NCBI RefSeq assembly: GCF_001545075.1
Contig: NZ_FCOB02000014.1
Coordinates: 124,001 to 188,000, forward strand
Length of the DNA: 64,000 bases
Reading direction: 5' to 3'
Source of the DNA: Caballeronia ptereochthonis
GTDB lineage: Bacteria > Pseudomonadota > Gammaproteobacteria > Burkholderiales > Burkholderiaceae
A program made the position numbers and the translations under genes. Shown here one piece after another: positions 43,765 to 52,113 of this stretch (position 1 is the first letter of the stretch; every line of letters starts with the position of its first letter). The notes below the pieces were generated by a model. The model saw nothing but the letters and a program-made list of their open reading frames with translations. It did no database searches and was not told the origin of the DNA.

Positions 43765-44814
43765 TTACGCGAACCCTTGCGGATTCTGCGACTGCCAGCG
43801 CCAGTGATCCGCGCACATGCGTTCGATGCCGTGCTCCGCGCGCCAGCCGATCAGCTCGGCGGCGGCGGACGGATCGGCGTAGCAGGCGGCGACATCGCCC
43901 GGGCGGCGCGGCACGAGCTCGTACGGAACACGCTTGCCCGACGCCGCTTCGAACGCCTTCACGACATCGAGCACGCTGTAGCCTTGCCCCGTGCCGAGGT
44001 TCACGACGAAGCTGCGGTCGAGCCTGTTCAGCGCCTCGATGGCCGCGATGTGCCCGCGCGCCAGATCCACGACGTGAATGTAATCGCGCACGCCGGTGCC
44101 GTCGTGCGTCTCGTAATCGCTGCCGAACACACGCAGGCGCTCCAGCTTGCCGACGGCCACCTGCGCGACGTACGGCATCAGATTGTTCGGCACGCCCGCC
44201 GGATCCTCGCCGATCAGGCCGCTCTCGTGCGCGCCCACCGGATTGAAGTAGCGCAGCGTCGCGATGCGCCACGACGGGTCGGACACTTCCAGGTCGCGCA
44301 GAATCTGCTCGGCGATGAGCTTCGACTGGCCGTACGGATTGGTTGCCGAAAGCGGAAACGATTCGTCGATCGGCACGCTTTCCGGCACGCCGTACACCGT
44401 CGCGGACGAGCTGAACACGAAGTTGCGCACGTTGCGCTCCTTCATCACCTTGAGCACAGCGAGCAGGCTGCCGATGTTGTTGGCGTAGTACTCGATCGGC
44501 ATCGCGACCGACTCGCCCACGGCCTTCAGCGCCGCGAAATGAATCGCGCCGGTGATCGGATGCGCGTCGAAGATGCGGTTGAGCGCGGCTTCGTCGCGCG
44601 CGTCTTCCTGATAGAACGCAACGCTCTTGCCCGTGATGCGCTCGACGCGCTTCAGCGACTCGGCGCGGCTGTTGACCAGATTGTCGATGACCACGACGCC
44701 GAAGCCCGCGTCGAGCAGTTCGACGCACGTATGCGATCCGATGAACCCCGCGCCGCCGGTCACGAGAATCGTGCCCTTCGTCGCGGTATTCGGCGACTGA
44801 TTGCCATTCATCAT
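43765..44814 (-). CDS. ogcE: UDP-glucose/UDP-HexNAc 4-epimerase (GalE family, OgcE-like)
   Basis: A 349-residue GalE. It has TILVTGGAGFIGSHTCVELL, HFAALKAVGESV, SSSATVYG, the active-site YGQSKLIAEQIL (Tyr and Lys), RYFNPVGAHESGLIGEDP and VRDYIHVVDLARGH. It makes UDP-galactose and, if the hexose pocket allows, UDP-GalNAc from the gluco forms. The ogc trisaccharide of B. cenocepacia is built of Gal and GalNAc, so this enzyme would supply its donors; it may also serve LPS and EPS. GGAGAG lies just upstream. An alternative start is the next codon (ATG 44811). Confidence 0.93.
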   Translation of the reverse strand: MMNGNQSPNTATKGTILVTGGAGFIGSHTCVELLDAGFGVVVIDNLVNSRAESLKRVERITGKSVAFYQEDARDEAALNRIFDAHPITGAIHFAALKAVGESVAMPIEYYANNIGSLLAVLKVMKERNVRNFVFSSSATVYGVPESVPIDESFPLSATNPYGQSKLIAEQILRDLEVSDPSWRIATLRYFNPVGAHESGLIGEDPAGVPNNLMPYVAQVAVGKLERLRVFGSDYETHDGTGVRDYIHVVDLARGHIAAIEALNRLDRSFVVNLGTGQGYSVLDVVKAFEAASGKRVPYELVPRRPGDVAACYADPSAAAELIGWRAEHGIERMCADHWRWQSQNPQGFA

Positions 44815-44835
44815 GTGCTCTCCAAATGATTCAGA

Positions 44836-45975
44836 TCAGAGTGAAATGCCGGTGATGGCATGTATTGTGCCCTTGTATCGTTCGACGACGTTTTTTTCGT
44901 CGAATTCATGGGCGACCTTTTCACGGCCGCGCTGCGCCATCGCCGCGCGTTCTTCGGCGGGCAGCGTCATCATGCGCTCGAGCGCCGCGGCGAGGCTGTC
45001 CGCGCTTTTCACCTCGCAGAGCAGGCCGTTGACGCCGTGCTCGACCACTTCGCGGCAACCGGGCACGTCGGTGGCGACGATCGGGCGGCCCATGGCCGAG
45101 GCCTCCATCAGCGTGCGCGGCACGCCCTCGCGATATGAAGGCAGCACGACGCAGTCCGCCGCGGCCACGAGCGGCCGCACGTCGTTCGCTTCGCCCAAAT
45201 ATTCGACGATATTCTCGGCCTCCCAGTTCGCTACGTCCGTGCGGCTGATCGCGCTGGGATTGTCCACGCCGACCGGACCGAGCAACTGGAAACGCGCGTG
45301 CGGAAAGCGCGGCTTCAGGCGCCGCGCGGCTTCGACATATTCCGCCACGCCCTTGTCCCACAGCAGCCGCCCGATCAGGATGAAGACGAAATCCTCGCGC
45401 GCGGGCAGCGGCGTGAACGCGAATTCTTCGAGATCGACGCCTTCGCCGTGCAGGCGCCGCGCGCGATCCGGATGCGCGAGCAGGTTTTCATGCACGAATG
45501 CCGCGTGATCGTCCTGATTCAGGAACCAGACTTCGCGCGGAAAGCGAAACGCAAAGCGATAGAGCCGCTTCGCGATCTGCGCCGTGCGGCTCTTCTGGAT
45601 GAAGACGTAGCCGAGACCGGTCGTCACCGCGATCGACGGCACGCGCGCGAGCATCGCGGCGAGCGAACCGTAGATGTTCGGCTTGATCGTGTAGTGAAAC
45701 ACGATGTGCGGGCGCGTCGCGCGATATTCGCGGTAGAGCGCGGCGAGCGTCTTCAGGTCCTCGCGCGGATCGGTGCCTTTCGACGCGACCGGCAGCTCCA
45801 CGCAGCGGCAGCCCATTTCGGTGAGCGGCTCGAAGGTGCGGTCGCGCGGCGCGATGATCGTCACCTGGGCGCCGCGCGCGGTCAGCATGCGCAGGACGCC
45901 GCGCCGGTAGGTGTAGATCGCCCAGGCCGTGTTGCAGACGAGGGCGATGCGAAGACTCGACTTTTCTTTCGTCAT
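44836..45975 (-). CDS. ogcB: GT4 glycosyltransferase (OgcB-like)
   Basis: A 379-residue GT-B enzyme of the CapM/PglA-like GT4 group. It begins LRIALVCNTAWAIYTYRRGV, with LRMLTARGAQVTIIAPRDRT following, then HYTIKPNIYGSLAAMLARVP. The donor domain has FVFILIGRLLWDKGVAEYVE and then LPSYREGVPRTLMEASAMGR, with the EGVPRTLME donor motif. In the ogc cluster the gene in this position adds the second HexNAc to the lipid-linked glycan. The ATG at 45975 is followed by MTKEKSS; no clear ribosome site precedes it, and an in-frame ATG at 45999 is possible. The gene is 22 bp from ogcE, consistent with one operon. Confidence 0.85.
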   Translation of the reverse strand: MTKEKSSLRIALVCNTAWAIYTYRRGVLRMLTARGAQVTIIAPRDRTFEPLTEMGCRCVELPVASKGTDPREDLKTLAALYREYRATRPHIVFHYTIKPNIYGSLAAMLARVPSIAVTTGLGYVFIQKSRTAQIAKRLYRFAFRFPREVWFLNQDDHAAFVHENLLAHPDRARRLHGEGVDLEEFAFTPLPAREDFVFILIGRLLWDKGVAEYVEAARRLKPRFPHARFQLLGPVGVDNPSAISRTDVANWEAENIVEYLGEANDVRPLVAAADCVVLPSYREGVPRTLMEASAMGRPIVATDVPGCREVVEHGVNGLLCEVKSADSLAAALERMMTLPAEERAAMAQRGREKVAHEFDEKNVVERYKGTIHAITGISL

Positions 45976-46083
45976 CCGGAGGTCATGGTTCGACGGCATG
46001 GATCGCGCGGCATGATTCACGCGGATTCGCCGTGCGCTCAACGTAGCGCAAAACTAAACAAAAACAATTCGACAAAATTACGG

Positions 46084-46890
46084 TTACGCGGAAGAAGTGG
46101 TCTTGAGCAGCTTCGCCTTCAGGCCGCGCAACGCGCGATACGGCAGCAGCAGATGCGCGATGCTCTTCACGACGCCGAACCAGTCGAGCAGGTTCGTCAC
46201 GCGCAAATGGCGCAGTTGCAGGCGCAGCGTCGAGATGACCTGTGCGCGCCGCTTCGTCGCGCTGATGCCGCCCTCGTTCAGCTCGTAGAACAGGCCGAAC
46301 TCGGGCAGATTTGCACCGTCGTGGCGCTCCATCAGCCGCAGGATCAGATCGAGATCCTCGGCGGCGCGGTATCGCGCGCGGTAGTTGCCCGCATCGATGA
46401 CCGCATCGATACGCAGCATCAGCGACGGATGCGTGAAGCACGTCCGCGCGAGCATCGTGCGGCGGATCGCGGCTGGCTCGGCCGGCGGCCTCAGGTCGAA
46501 GAGCGGTGCGCCGTCGGTCGATACGACATGCGTCCACATGCCCAGCACCGCCACGCGCGGATGCGCCTCCATGTACGCGCGCTGCTTGTCGAGCCGTCCG
46601 GGCGTCGCGAGATCGCCCGCGTCGATGCGCGCCGCGTAACGCACGCCGCGCGCGGCGAGCGCCTCGATGCCCGTCTGGAGCGCGCGCTCGATGCCGCCGT
46701 TCTTCGGCATCCGCAGAATTTCGATCTGCATCCCGTCGACGGCGGGCGCGACGATCGGCGGCGTGCTGCCGTCGTCGACGATCAGCACACGCACCGGCGA
46801 CGTTTCCCGGAACGACGCGAGCGTGCGCTCGACATCGGCCTGGCCGTTGAACGCGGGTATCAACACGGCGACATCGGAGAGATCAGTCAT
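46084..46890 (-). CDS. ogcA: GT2 glycosyltransferase (OgcA-like)
   Basis: A 268-residue GT-A enzyme. DVAVLIPAFNGQADVERTLA starts the fold, VRVLIVDDGSTPPIV holds the first donor Asp pair, RYAARIDAGDLATPGRLDKQ holds the D-A-G-D variant of the DxD motif, and AEDLDLILRLMER follows as the catalytic-base region. In the ogc pathway the corresponding enzyme adds the terminal galactose; UDP-galactose would come from the adjacent epimerase. Its ATG overlaps the stop of the flippase gene (ATGA), so the two are coupled. A longer upstream frame is a shadow of the flippase gene and was left out. Confidence 0.87.
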   Translation of the reverse strand: MTDLSDVAVLIPAFNGQADVERTLASFRETSPVRVLIVDDGSTPPIVAPAVDGMQIEILRMPKNGGIERALQTGIEALAARGVRYAARIDAGDLATPGRLDKQRAYMEAHPRVAVLGMWTHVVSTDGAPLFDLRPPAEPAAIRRTMLARTCFTHPSLMLRIDAVIDAGNYRARYRAAEDLDLILRLMERHDGANLPEFGLFYELNEGGISATKRRAQVISTLRLQLRHLRVTNLLDWFGVVKSIAHLLLPYRALRGLKAKLLKTTSSA

Positions 46891-48149
46891 GCGCGCAGCC
46901 GGAAACGGATGTAGTAGAAATTGACCGACGCCGCGGCCACATAGCCCGCCGCGAGGCCGATCAGCGCGCCGTAGCCTTCGAAGCGCGGAATCGCGATCCG
47001 GTTCACCGCGAACGCAACCGCGAGCGCGAGCAGCCATTTCGACAACAACACGTACTTCGCCTGATATTTCAGCACGACCAGATTGCCGATCGCCTCGATG
47101 CCCGCCGGGACCGAAAGCCACACCGCCCAGCGGAAGATGCCGGCGGCGTCGGCGTAGTTCGGCCCGAACACGCGTGCGATGATGAAGCCCGCGAGCGCAT
47201 CCAGCACGGCGGCGCCCGCGATCATCAGGACGGCGGTCATCGCGAAGAGGCGCAGGAGATTGCGCTTGAGCGCCCTGGTTTCCTGCACGCGATAGACGAA
47301 CGCGGGCGCGATGGTCTGCGAGAGCATGAGCGCGAGCGCGATCCAGTTCTCGTTCAGTTGCTGCGCGGCGGAGTACAGGCCGAGCTCCGCGAACGACACC
47401 TGATGCGCGAGCATCAGACGGTCGAGCTTCAGGAACAGATACATGCAGATGAGCCCGAGCCAGAACACCGTGCCCGCGCTCGCGAAATGCCTGAACAGCG
47501 CGCGATCGAAGCGCCAGCCCAGCTTGCCGCCGTGCCGGCGCATGTAATACAGCACGAGCGCGCCGCTGATCGCCGCGGCTTCGAGCGCCCAGAGCCAGCC
47601 GAAGCCCGGCGGCCCTGCGGCTGCGCGCACGAGCGCGTAGACGAGCCCCGCCTTGACGATGGCGGCCGCCATGCTCGCGACGAGCTGCGGCTTGCTGTAA
47701 GTGAGGCTTTGCAGCCACGAATTGATGACGCCGATGAACGGCTCGCGAAACAGCATCGTGACGGCGAGCCCGGCGAGCATCAGTCCGACCATCGGATCGG
47801 TGCCGCCCGCCGCGATCCAGATCCACGTGAGCACGAGCGCGAGCACCGAGACGCCCATGCGCAGCACGAACGCGCTGCCGAGCACGGCGCCCGTCTCGGC
47901 GGGCGGCCGGTGGACGATGGTCGGAACCAGAATCTCCGCGCCGCAGACCCAGGTGATCGGCGCGATCACGAGCAGCAGCGTGTTCGCGTATTGCCATTTG
48001 CCGAAGTCGCCGGGGCCGAGATAGCGGGCGAGCAGGCCGGAAATGACGATGGCCACCGCGATCTGCGTGAGCCGTTCGAGCCCGAGCCAGACGATATTGG
48101 CGAGCGCGCGGGCGACGTCCGGATTGCCGGAGCGCAGCAGGGCTCTCAT
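46887..48149 (-). CDS. ogcX: Lipid-linked oligosaccharide flippase (Wzx-like, OgcX-like)
   Basis: A 420-residue MOP-superfamily flippase with about twelve helices. The early stretch LARYLGPGDFGKWQYANTLL resembles other Wzx proteins, and FRHFASAGTVFWLGLICMYL and KLDRLMLAHQVSFAELGLYS mark the second half. It should move the short protein-glycosylation glycan to the periplasm for a PglL-type oligosaccharyltransferase, which is not in this window. The start at ATG 48149 is followed by RALLRSGNPDVARALAN. An in-frame codon at 48221 would add a basic leader. It is first in the leftward ogc operon, so the operon promoter should lie in 48150-48614. Confidence 0.87.
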   Translation of the reverse strand: MRALLRSGNPDVARALANIVWLGLERLTQIAVAIVISGLLARYLGPGDFGKWQYANTLLLVIAPITWVCGAEILVPTIVHRPPAETGAVLGSAFVLRMGVSVLALVLTWIWIAAGGTDPMVGLMLAGLAVTMLFREPFIGVINSWLQSLTYSKPQLVASMAAAIVKAGLVYALVRAAAGPPGFGWLWALEAAAISGALVLYYMRRHGGKLGWRFDRALFRHFASAGTVFWLGLICMYLFLKLDRLMLAHQVSFAELGLYSAAQQLNENWIALALMLSQTIAPAFVYRVQETRALKRNLLRLFAMTAVLMIAGAAVLDALAGFIIARVFGPNYADAAGIFRWAVWLSVPAGIEAIGNLVVLKYQAKYVLLSKWLLALAVAFAVNRIAIPRFEGYGALIGLAAGYVAAASVNFYYIRFRLRA

Positions 48150-48614
48150 GCGGCCAAGTCCGCGCCGGAAGCGGGCACGGCGTGTGCTAGCTGCGCCTGA
48201 TCGGCCGGCAAATGCGCGCAATCGATCGGGTTCCGGGTCAAGTTTTGTGTGTTTGCGCGCGAAGGCGCCTCATTCGAAGACATCGAGGCGAAAGAGCGTT
48301 TGAGCATTGGATTAGAATGAACGCGCAGGCTTGAACTGGGTTTATCCCCAGCGCGCGCAACACGGAAGCGCCGAAAGACAGCGATTATAAGTGCGATCCG
48401 GCGCGCGTCCTCCGCTTTGGTTTTTTGCATCGATTTGCTTCCATTTGTTTCATTCGTATTGATTTAACAGACGCATAGGCACAATTCGATACGTCATCTG
48501 GCAGTCGTTCGCGCGCTCCTGTACCGCGCCGGCGTACCAACCGTCACGACCTGCACGCCCTCATGGCTGCATCGCCGAGAATCCATCAATTAATAGAGAA
48601 GAGGTAGCCATCTC
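48150..48614. promoter_or_regulatory. 465-bp divergent region between ogc operon and manB
   Basis: No gene is supported. The middle (about 48415-48490) is AT-rich with TTTGTTTCATTCGTATTGAT, a reasonable place for promoters in both directions. No consensus pair could be fixed. An AAGAGG ribosome site precedes manB. Confidence 0.4.
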
Positions 48615-50015
48615 ATGAGCCAAGTATCCCAATCCATTTTCAAGGCTTACGACATTCGCGGCATCGTCGGCAAGACGGTCGACCAGGACGTCGCGAAGCG
48701 CATCGGCCAGGCATTCGGCAGCGAGATCAGGAAGCAGGGCGGCGATTCGGTCGTGGTCGCGCGCGACGGCCGCCTTTCCGGTCCCGAGCTCGTCGGCGCG
48801 CTCTCGGACGGGCTGCGCGCCGCGGGCGTCGATGTCGTCGATATCGGCATGGTGCCGACACCCGTCGGCTACTTCGCCGCGAGCGTGCCGCTGCCGCTGC
48901 CCTCGGGCGAGCGGCGCGTGGATTCGTGCATCGTCGTGACGGGCAGCCACAATCCGCCGGACTACAACGGCTTCAAGATGGTGCTGCGCGGCGCCGCCAT
49001 CTACGGCGACCAGATCCAGGGCCTGTACAAGCGCATCGTCGATAGCGATTTCACCACGGGCGAAGGCAGCTACACCGAGTTCGACGTGTCGCAGATCTAT
49101 CTCGACCGCATCGTCTCGGACGTGAAGCCGGTGCGCGCGATGAAGATCGTCGTCGATACGGGCAACGGCGTCGCGGGCGGTCTCGCGCCGCGTCTGTTCA
49201 AGGCGCTCGGCTGCGAGCTGGTCGAGCTGTTCACGGACATCGACGGCACCTTCCCGAATCATCACCCGGACCCGGCGCACCCGGAAAACCTGCAGGACGT
49301 CATCAAGGCGCTCAGGGAAACCGACGCCGAAGTCGGCTTCGCGTTCGACGGCGACGGCGACCGCCTGGGCGTCGTGACGAAGGACGGGCAGGTCATCTAT
49401 CCGGATCGTCAGCTGATGCTCTTCGCGCAGGAAGTGCTCTCGCGCAACAAGGGCGGCCAGATCATTTATGACGTGAAATGCACGCGGAATCTCGCGAAGT
49501 GGGTGCGCGACCAGGGCGGCGAGCCGGTCATGTGGAAGACGGGCCATTCGCTCGTGAAGGCGAAGCTGCGCGAAACGGGCGCGCCGCTCGCGGGCGAGAT
49601 GAGCGGCCACGTGTTCTTCAAGGACCGCTGGTACGGTTTCGACGACGGCCTGTACACCGGCGCGCGCATGCTCGAGATCCTGTCGCGCGTGGCCGATCCG
49701 AGCAAGCTGCTCAACGATCTGCCGAACTCGCTCTCGACGCCCGAGCTGCAACTGAAGCTGGAAGAGGGCGAGAACTTCGCGCTGATCTCGAAGCTGCAGA
49801 AGAACGCGAAGTTCACCGGCGCGGACGACGTGCTGACGATCGACGGTTTGCGCGTGGAGTATCCGGACGGCTTCGGGCTCGCGCGCTCGTCGAACACGAC
49901 GCCGGTCGTCGTGATGCGCTTCGAGGCGGATAGCGACGCGGCGCTCAAGCGTATTCAGGAGGATTTTCGCCGCGTGATTCTGGCGGAGAAGCCGGACGCG
50001 AAGTTGCCGTTCTGA
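48615..50015 (+). CDS. manB: Phosphomannomutase/phosphoglucomutase
   Basis: A 466-residue alpha-phosphohexomutase. The phosphoserine loop is VVTGSHNPPDYNGFK (Ser111). The Mg loop is FAFDGDGDRLGVVTK, the sugar-binding loop GEMSGHVFFKD and the phosphate-binding end RSSNTTPVVVMRFEAD. It converts mannose-6-phosphate to mannose-1-phosphate and glucose-6-phosphate to glucose-1-phosphate. It therefore completes both the GDP-mannose route with ManC and the UDP-glucose route with GalU. The gene is divergent from ogcX and is followed by a strong terminator. Confidence 0.95.
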   Translation: MSQVSQSIFKAYDIRGIVGKTVDQDVAKRIGQAFGSEIRKQGGDSVVVARDGRLSGPELVGALSDGLRAAGVDVVDIGMVPTPVGYFAASVPLPLPSGERRVDSCIVVTGSHNPPDYNGFKMVLRGAAIYGDQIQGLYKRIVDSDFTTGEGSYTEFDVSQIYLDRIVSDVKPVRAMKIVVDTGNGVAGGLAPRLFKALGCELVELFTDIDGTFPNHHPDPAHPENLQDVIKALRETDAEVGFAFDGDGDRLGVVTKDGQVIYPDRQLMLFAQEVLSRNKGGQIIYDVKCTRNLAKWVRDQGGEPVMWKTGHSLVKAKLRETGAPLAGEMSGHVFFKDRWYGFDDGLYTGARMLEILSRVADPSKLLNDLPNSLSTPELQLKLEEGENFALISKLQKNAKFTGADDVLTIDGLRVEYPDGFGLARSSNTTPVVVMRFEADSDAALKRIQEDFRRVILAEKPDAKLPF

Positions 50016-50046
50016 GGTTCGCGGGCGTTGCTCGATGCCCGATGAG

Positions 50047-50080
50047 AAGCGGTGCGGTCGATTCGATCGCGCCGCTTTTT
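50047..50080 (+). terminator. Intrinsic terminator after manB
   Basis: A 13-bp stem with two G-T wobbles (50047-50059 pairing with 50065-50077) and a five-base loop, running into TTTTT. It lies 32 bp after the manB stop. Confidence 0.8.
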
Positions 50081-50104
50081 GCTTATCTGATGCGCGCGCC
50101 GCGC

Positions 50105-50110
50105 TAAAAT
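50105..50110 (+). promoter_or_regulatory. Possible -10 element TAAAAT for the waaC-kdoO-waaA run
   Basis: TAAAAT lies about 64 bp before the GTG of waaC and just after the manB terminator. A poor -35 (TTATCT) is at 16-bp spacing. Weak but well placed. Confidence 0.35.
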
Positions 50111-50173
50111 CCCCGTTTTCCCGCTCCGTCCAACGCGCGGCCCGCAAGTCGGCCCGCGCCCTCCATTCACAGC

Positions 50174-51169
50174 GTGCAAAAAATCCTGATCGTCCGCGTG
50201 TCGTCGCTCGGCGACGTCGTTCACAACATGCCGGCCATCGCCGACATCCGCCGGCGCTATCCGGATGCGCAAATCGACTGGCTCGTCGAGGAAAGCTTCA
50301 CGAGTCTCGTCGAACTGGTTCACGGCGTGCGGCGCGCGATTCCGTTCTCGCTCAGGCGCTGGCGCCGCGCGTTCGCGTCGCCTGCGAACTGGCGCGAGAT
50401 CGGCAAGTTCAAGCGCGAGCTCGCCGCCGAGAAATACGATCTCGTGATCGACTGCCAGGGCCTCATCAAGACCGCGTGGGTCGCGAGCTGGGCGCGCGGG
50501 CCGCTCGTCGGGCTCGGCAACCGCACCGACGGCGCGGGTTTCGAATGGCCCGTGCGCTTCTTCTACGGCCGGCGCGTGCCGATCGAGCCGCGCACGCACG
50601 TCGTCGAGCGCACGCGGCAACTGGTGGCGGCGGCGCTCGGCCTGCCGAAGCCCGAAATGACCGACGACATCGACTTCGGCCTCGACACGCGCCGCGCCGC
50701 GCTCGCCATCTCCGGGCTCGGACTGAACCTGCCGGTGCCCTACGTCGTGTTCGTGCACGCCACCTCGCGCGCCGACAAGCAATGGCCCGAAGCCGCGTGG
50801 ATCGAACTGGGGCAGGCGCTGGTGACGCGCGGCGCGTCGATCGTGCTGCCATGGGGCAGCGAAGCCGAGCGCGCGACGAGCGAGAAGCTCGCGAAGGAAT
50901 TCGGCGCGGCGGCGATCGTGCCGCCGAAGCTCTCGCTGCCCGCGGTGGTCGGCCTGATCGACGGCGCCGCCGCGACCGTGGGCGTCGACACCGGCCTAGT
51001 ACATATTGCCGCGGCGCTGAAGCGCCCGACCGTCGAGTTGTACAATTTCTCGACCGCATGGCGCACCGGCGGCTACTGGTCGCCACAGGTCATCAATCTG
51101 GGCGACGCGAGCCGGCATCCGACGCTCTCCGAAGTCAAGACCGCGCTCGCCGGCTTCGGCCTGCTGTAG
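50174..51169 (+). CDS. waaC: LPS heptosyltransferase I
   Basis: A 331-residue GT9 enzyme that adds the first L-glycero-D-manno-heptose to Kdo of the LPS inner core. It begins KILIVRVSSLGDVVHNMPAI and then ADIRRRYPDAQIDWLVEE. The C-terminal domain has VVFVHATSRADKQWPEAAWI, LPWGSEAERATSEKLA and the donor site VGVDTGLVHIAAALKRPTVE. The start is GTG 50174. It heads a rightward run waaC-kdoO-waaA with short spacing, consistent with one transcript for inner-core assembly. Confidence 0.94.
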   Translation: MQKILIVRVSSLGDVVHNMPAIADIRRRYPDAQIDWLVEESFTSLVELVHGVRRAIPFSLRRWRRAFASPANWREIGKFKRELAAEKYDLVIDCQGLIKTAWVASWARGPLVGLGNRTDGAGFEWPVRFFYGRRVPIEPRTHVVERTRQLVAAALGLPKPEMTDDIDFGLDTRRAALAISGLGLNLPVPYVVFVHATSRADKQWPEAAWIELGQALVTRGASIVLPWGSEAERATSEKLAKEFGAAAIVPPKLSLPAVVGLIDGAAATVGVDTGLVHIAAALKRPTVELYNFSTAWRTGGYWSPQVINLGDASRHPTLSEVKTALAGFGLL

Positions 51170-51228
51170 CGCGTCCATCGTGCGTGGCGGCGGGTAACGG
51201 GCAATCCAAGGTCGAAGGTCGAAGTCAC

Positions 51229-52113
51229 ATGACGGAATCTCAAATCATCGAAGTCGCATCGGTCGACTGGCAGGGAAAGAATCTTTCCGTGCCGCGCGAG
51301 ACGCTCCTCGCCGGCGTCGAAAACGGCAAGGTGCTGTATTTTCCCAATCTGCGTTTTACGATCGAAGGCGGCGAGCTCTCGCTGCTGGATCCGGCGATCG
51401 CGGACCCGAAGCGCAAGAACATCAGCCTCGCGCCCAACGGCGGCGCACTGAACGGCGTGCTCGGCGACAACGTGATGCAGTCGGCCGTGCGCTCGCTCAT
51501 CAAGCGCTATCAGGACAACGCGCGCTCGCTCGTCGACGGGCTCTTTCCCGAGTACGACGGCAAGCTGCGCGTGGCGCCCACGAGCCTCAGACTGCATCAG
51601 GTCGAAACCCGCGAGACCTCCTGGCGCAAGGACGACAGCCGCCTGCACGTCGACGCCTTCCCGTCGCGCCCGAACTACGGCGAGCGCATCCTGCGCGTCT
51701 TCACCAACGTGAACCCGAAGGGCGCGCCGCGCGTGTGGCGCGTGGGCGAGCCGTTCGAGGACATGGCGAAGCGCTTCCTTCCCGGCATCAAGGCGCAGAT
51801 GCCCGGCTCGGCGTGGCTCATGAACCTGCTGCACGTCACCAAGACGCCGCGCTCGGAGTACGACCATCTGATGCTGCATCTGCATGACGCGATGAAGGCC
51901 GACCTCGGCTATCAGAAATCGTCGCCGCAGGAAACGATGCCGTTCCCGCCCGGCTCGGTATGGGTCTGCTTCTCCGATCAGACCTCGCACGCCGTCATGT
52001 CCGGCCAGTTCATGATGGAGCAGACCTTCTTCCTGCCCGTCAAGGCGATGGCCCGTCCCGAGTGCGCACCGCTCGGCATTCTCGAACGCCTGAAGGGCAG
52101 GGCGCTCGTTTGA
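51229..52113 (+). CDS. kdoO: Kdo 3-hydroxylase (Fe(II)/2-oxoglutarate dioxygenase family)
   Basis: A 294-residue protein of the KdoO family known from Burkholderia and Yersinia, which hydroxylates the outer Kdo to give the Ko-type residue of the inner core. The iron-binding facial triad is visible as RLHVDAFPSRP (His140, Asp142) and SDQTSHAVMSGQ (His254). The ATG at 51229 sits 60 bp after the waaC stop. The stop overlaps the start of waaA. The position between waaC and waaA supports the function. Kdo hydroxylation makes the linkage more acid-stable; this is family knowledge. Confidence 0.9.
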   Translation: MTESQIIEVASVDWQGKNLSVPRETLLAGVENGKVLYFPNLRFTIEGGELSLLDPAIADPKRKNISLAPNGGALNGVLGDNVMQSAVRSLIKRYQDNARSLVDGLFPEYDGKLRVAPTSLRLHQVETRETSWRKDDSRLHVDAFPSRPNYGERILRVFTNVNPKGAPRVWRVGEPFEDMAKRFLPGIKAQMPGSAWLMNLLHVTKTPRSEYDHLMLHLHDAMKADLGYQKSSPQETMPFPPGSVWVCFSDQTSHAVMSGQFMMEQTFFLPVKAMARPECAPLGILERLKGRALV

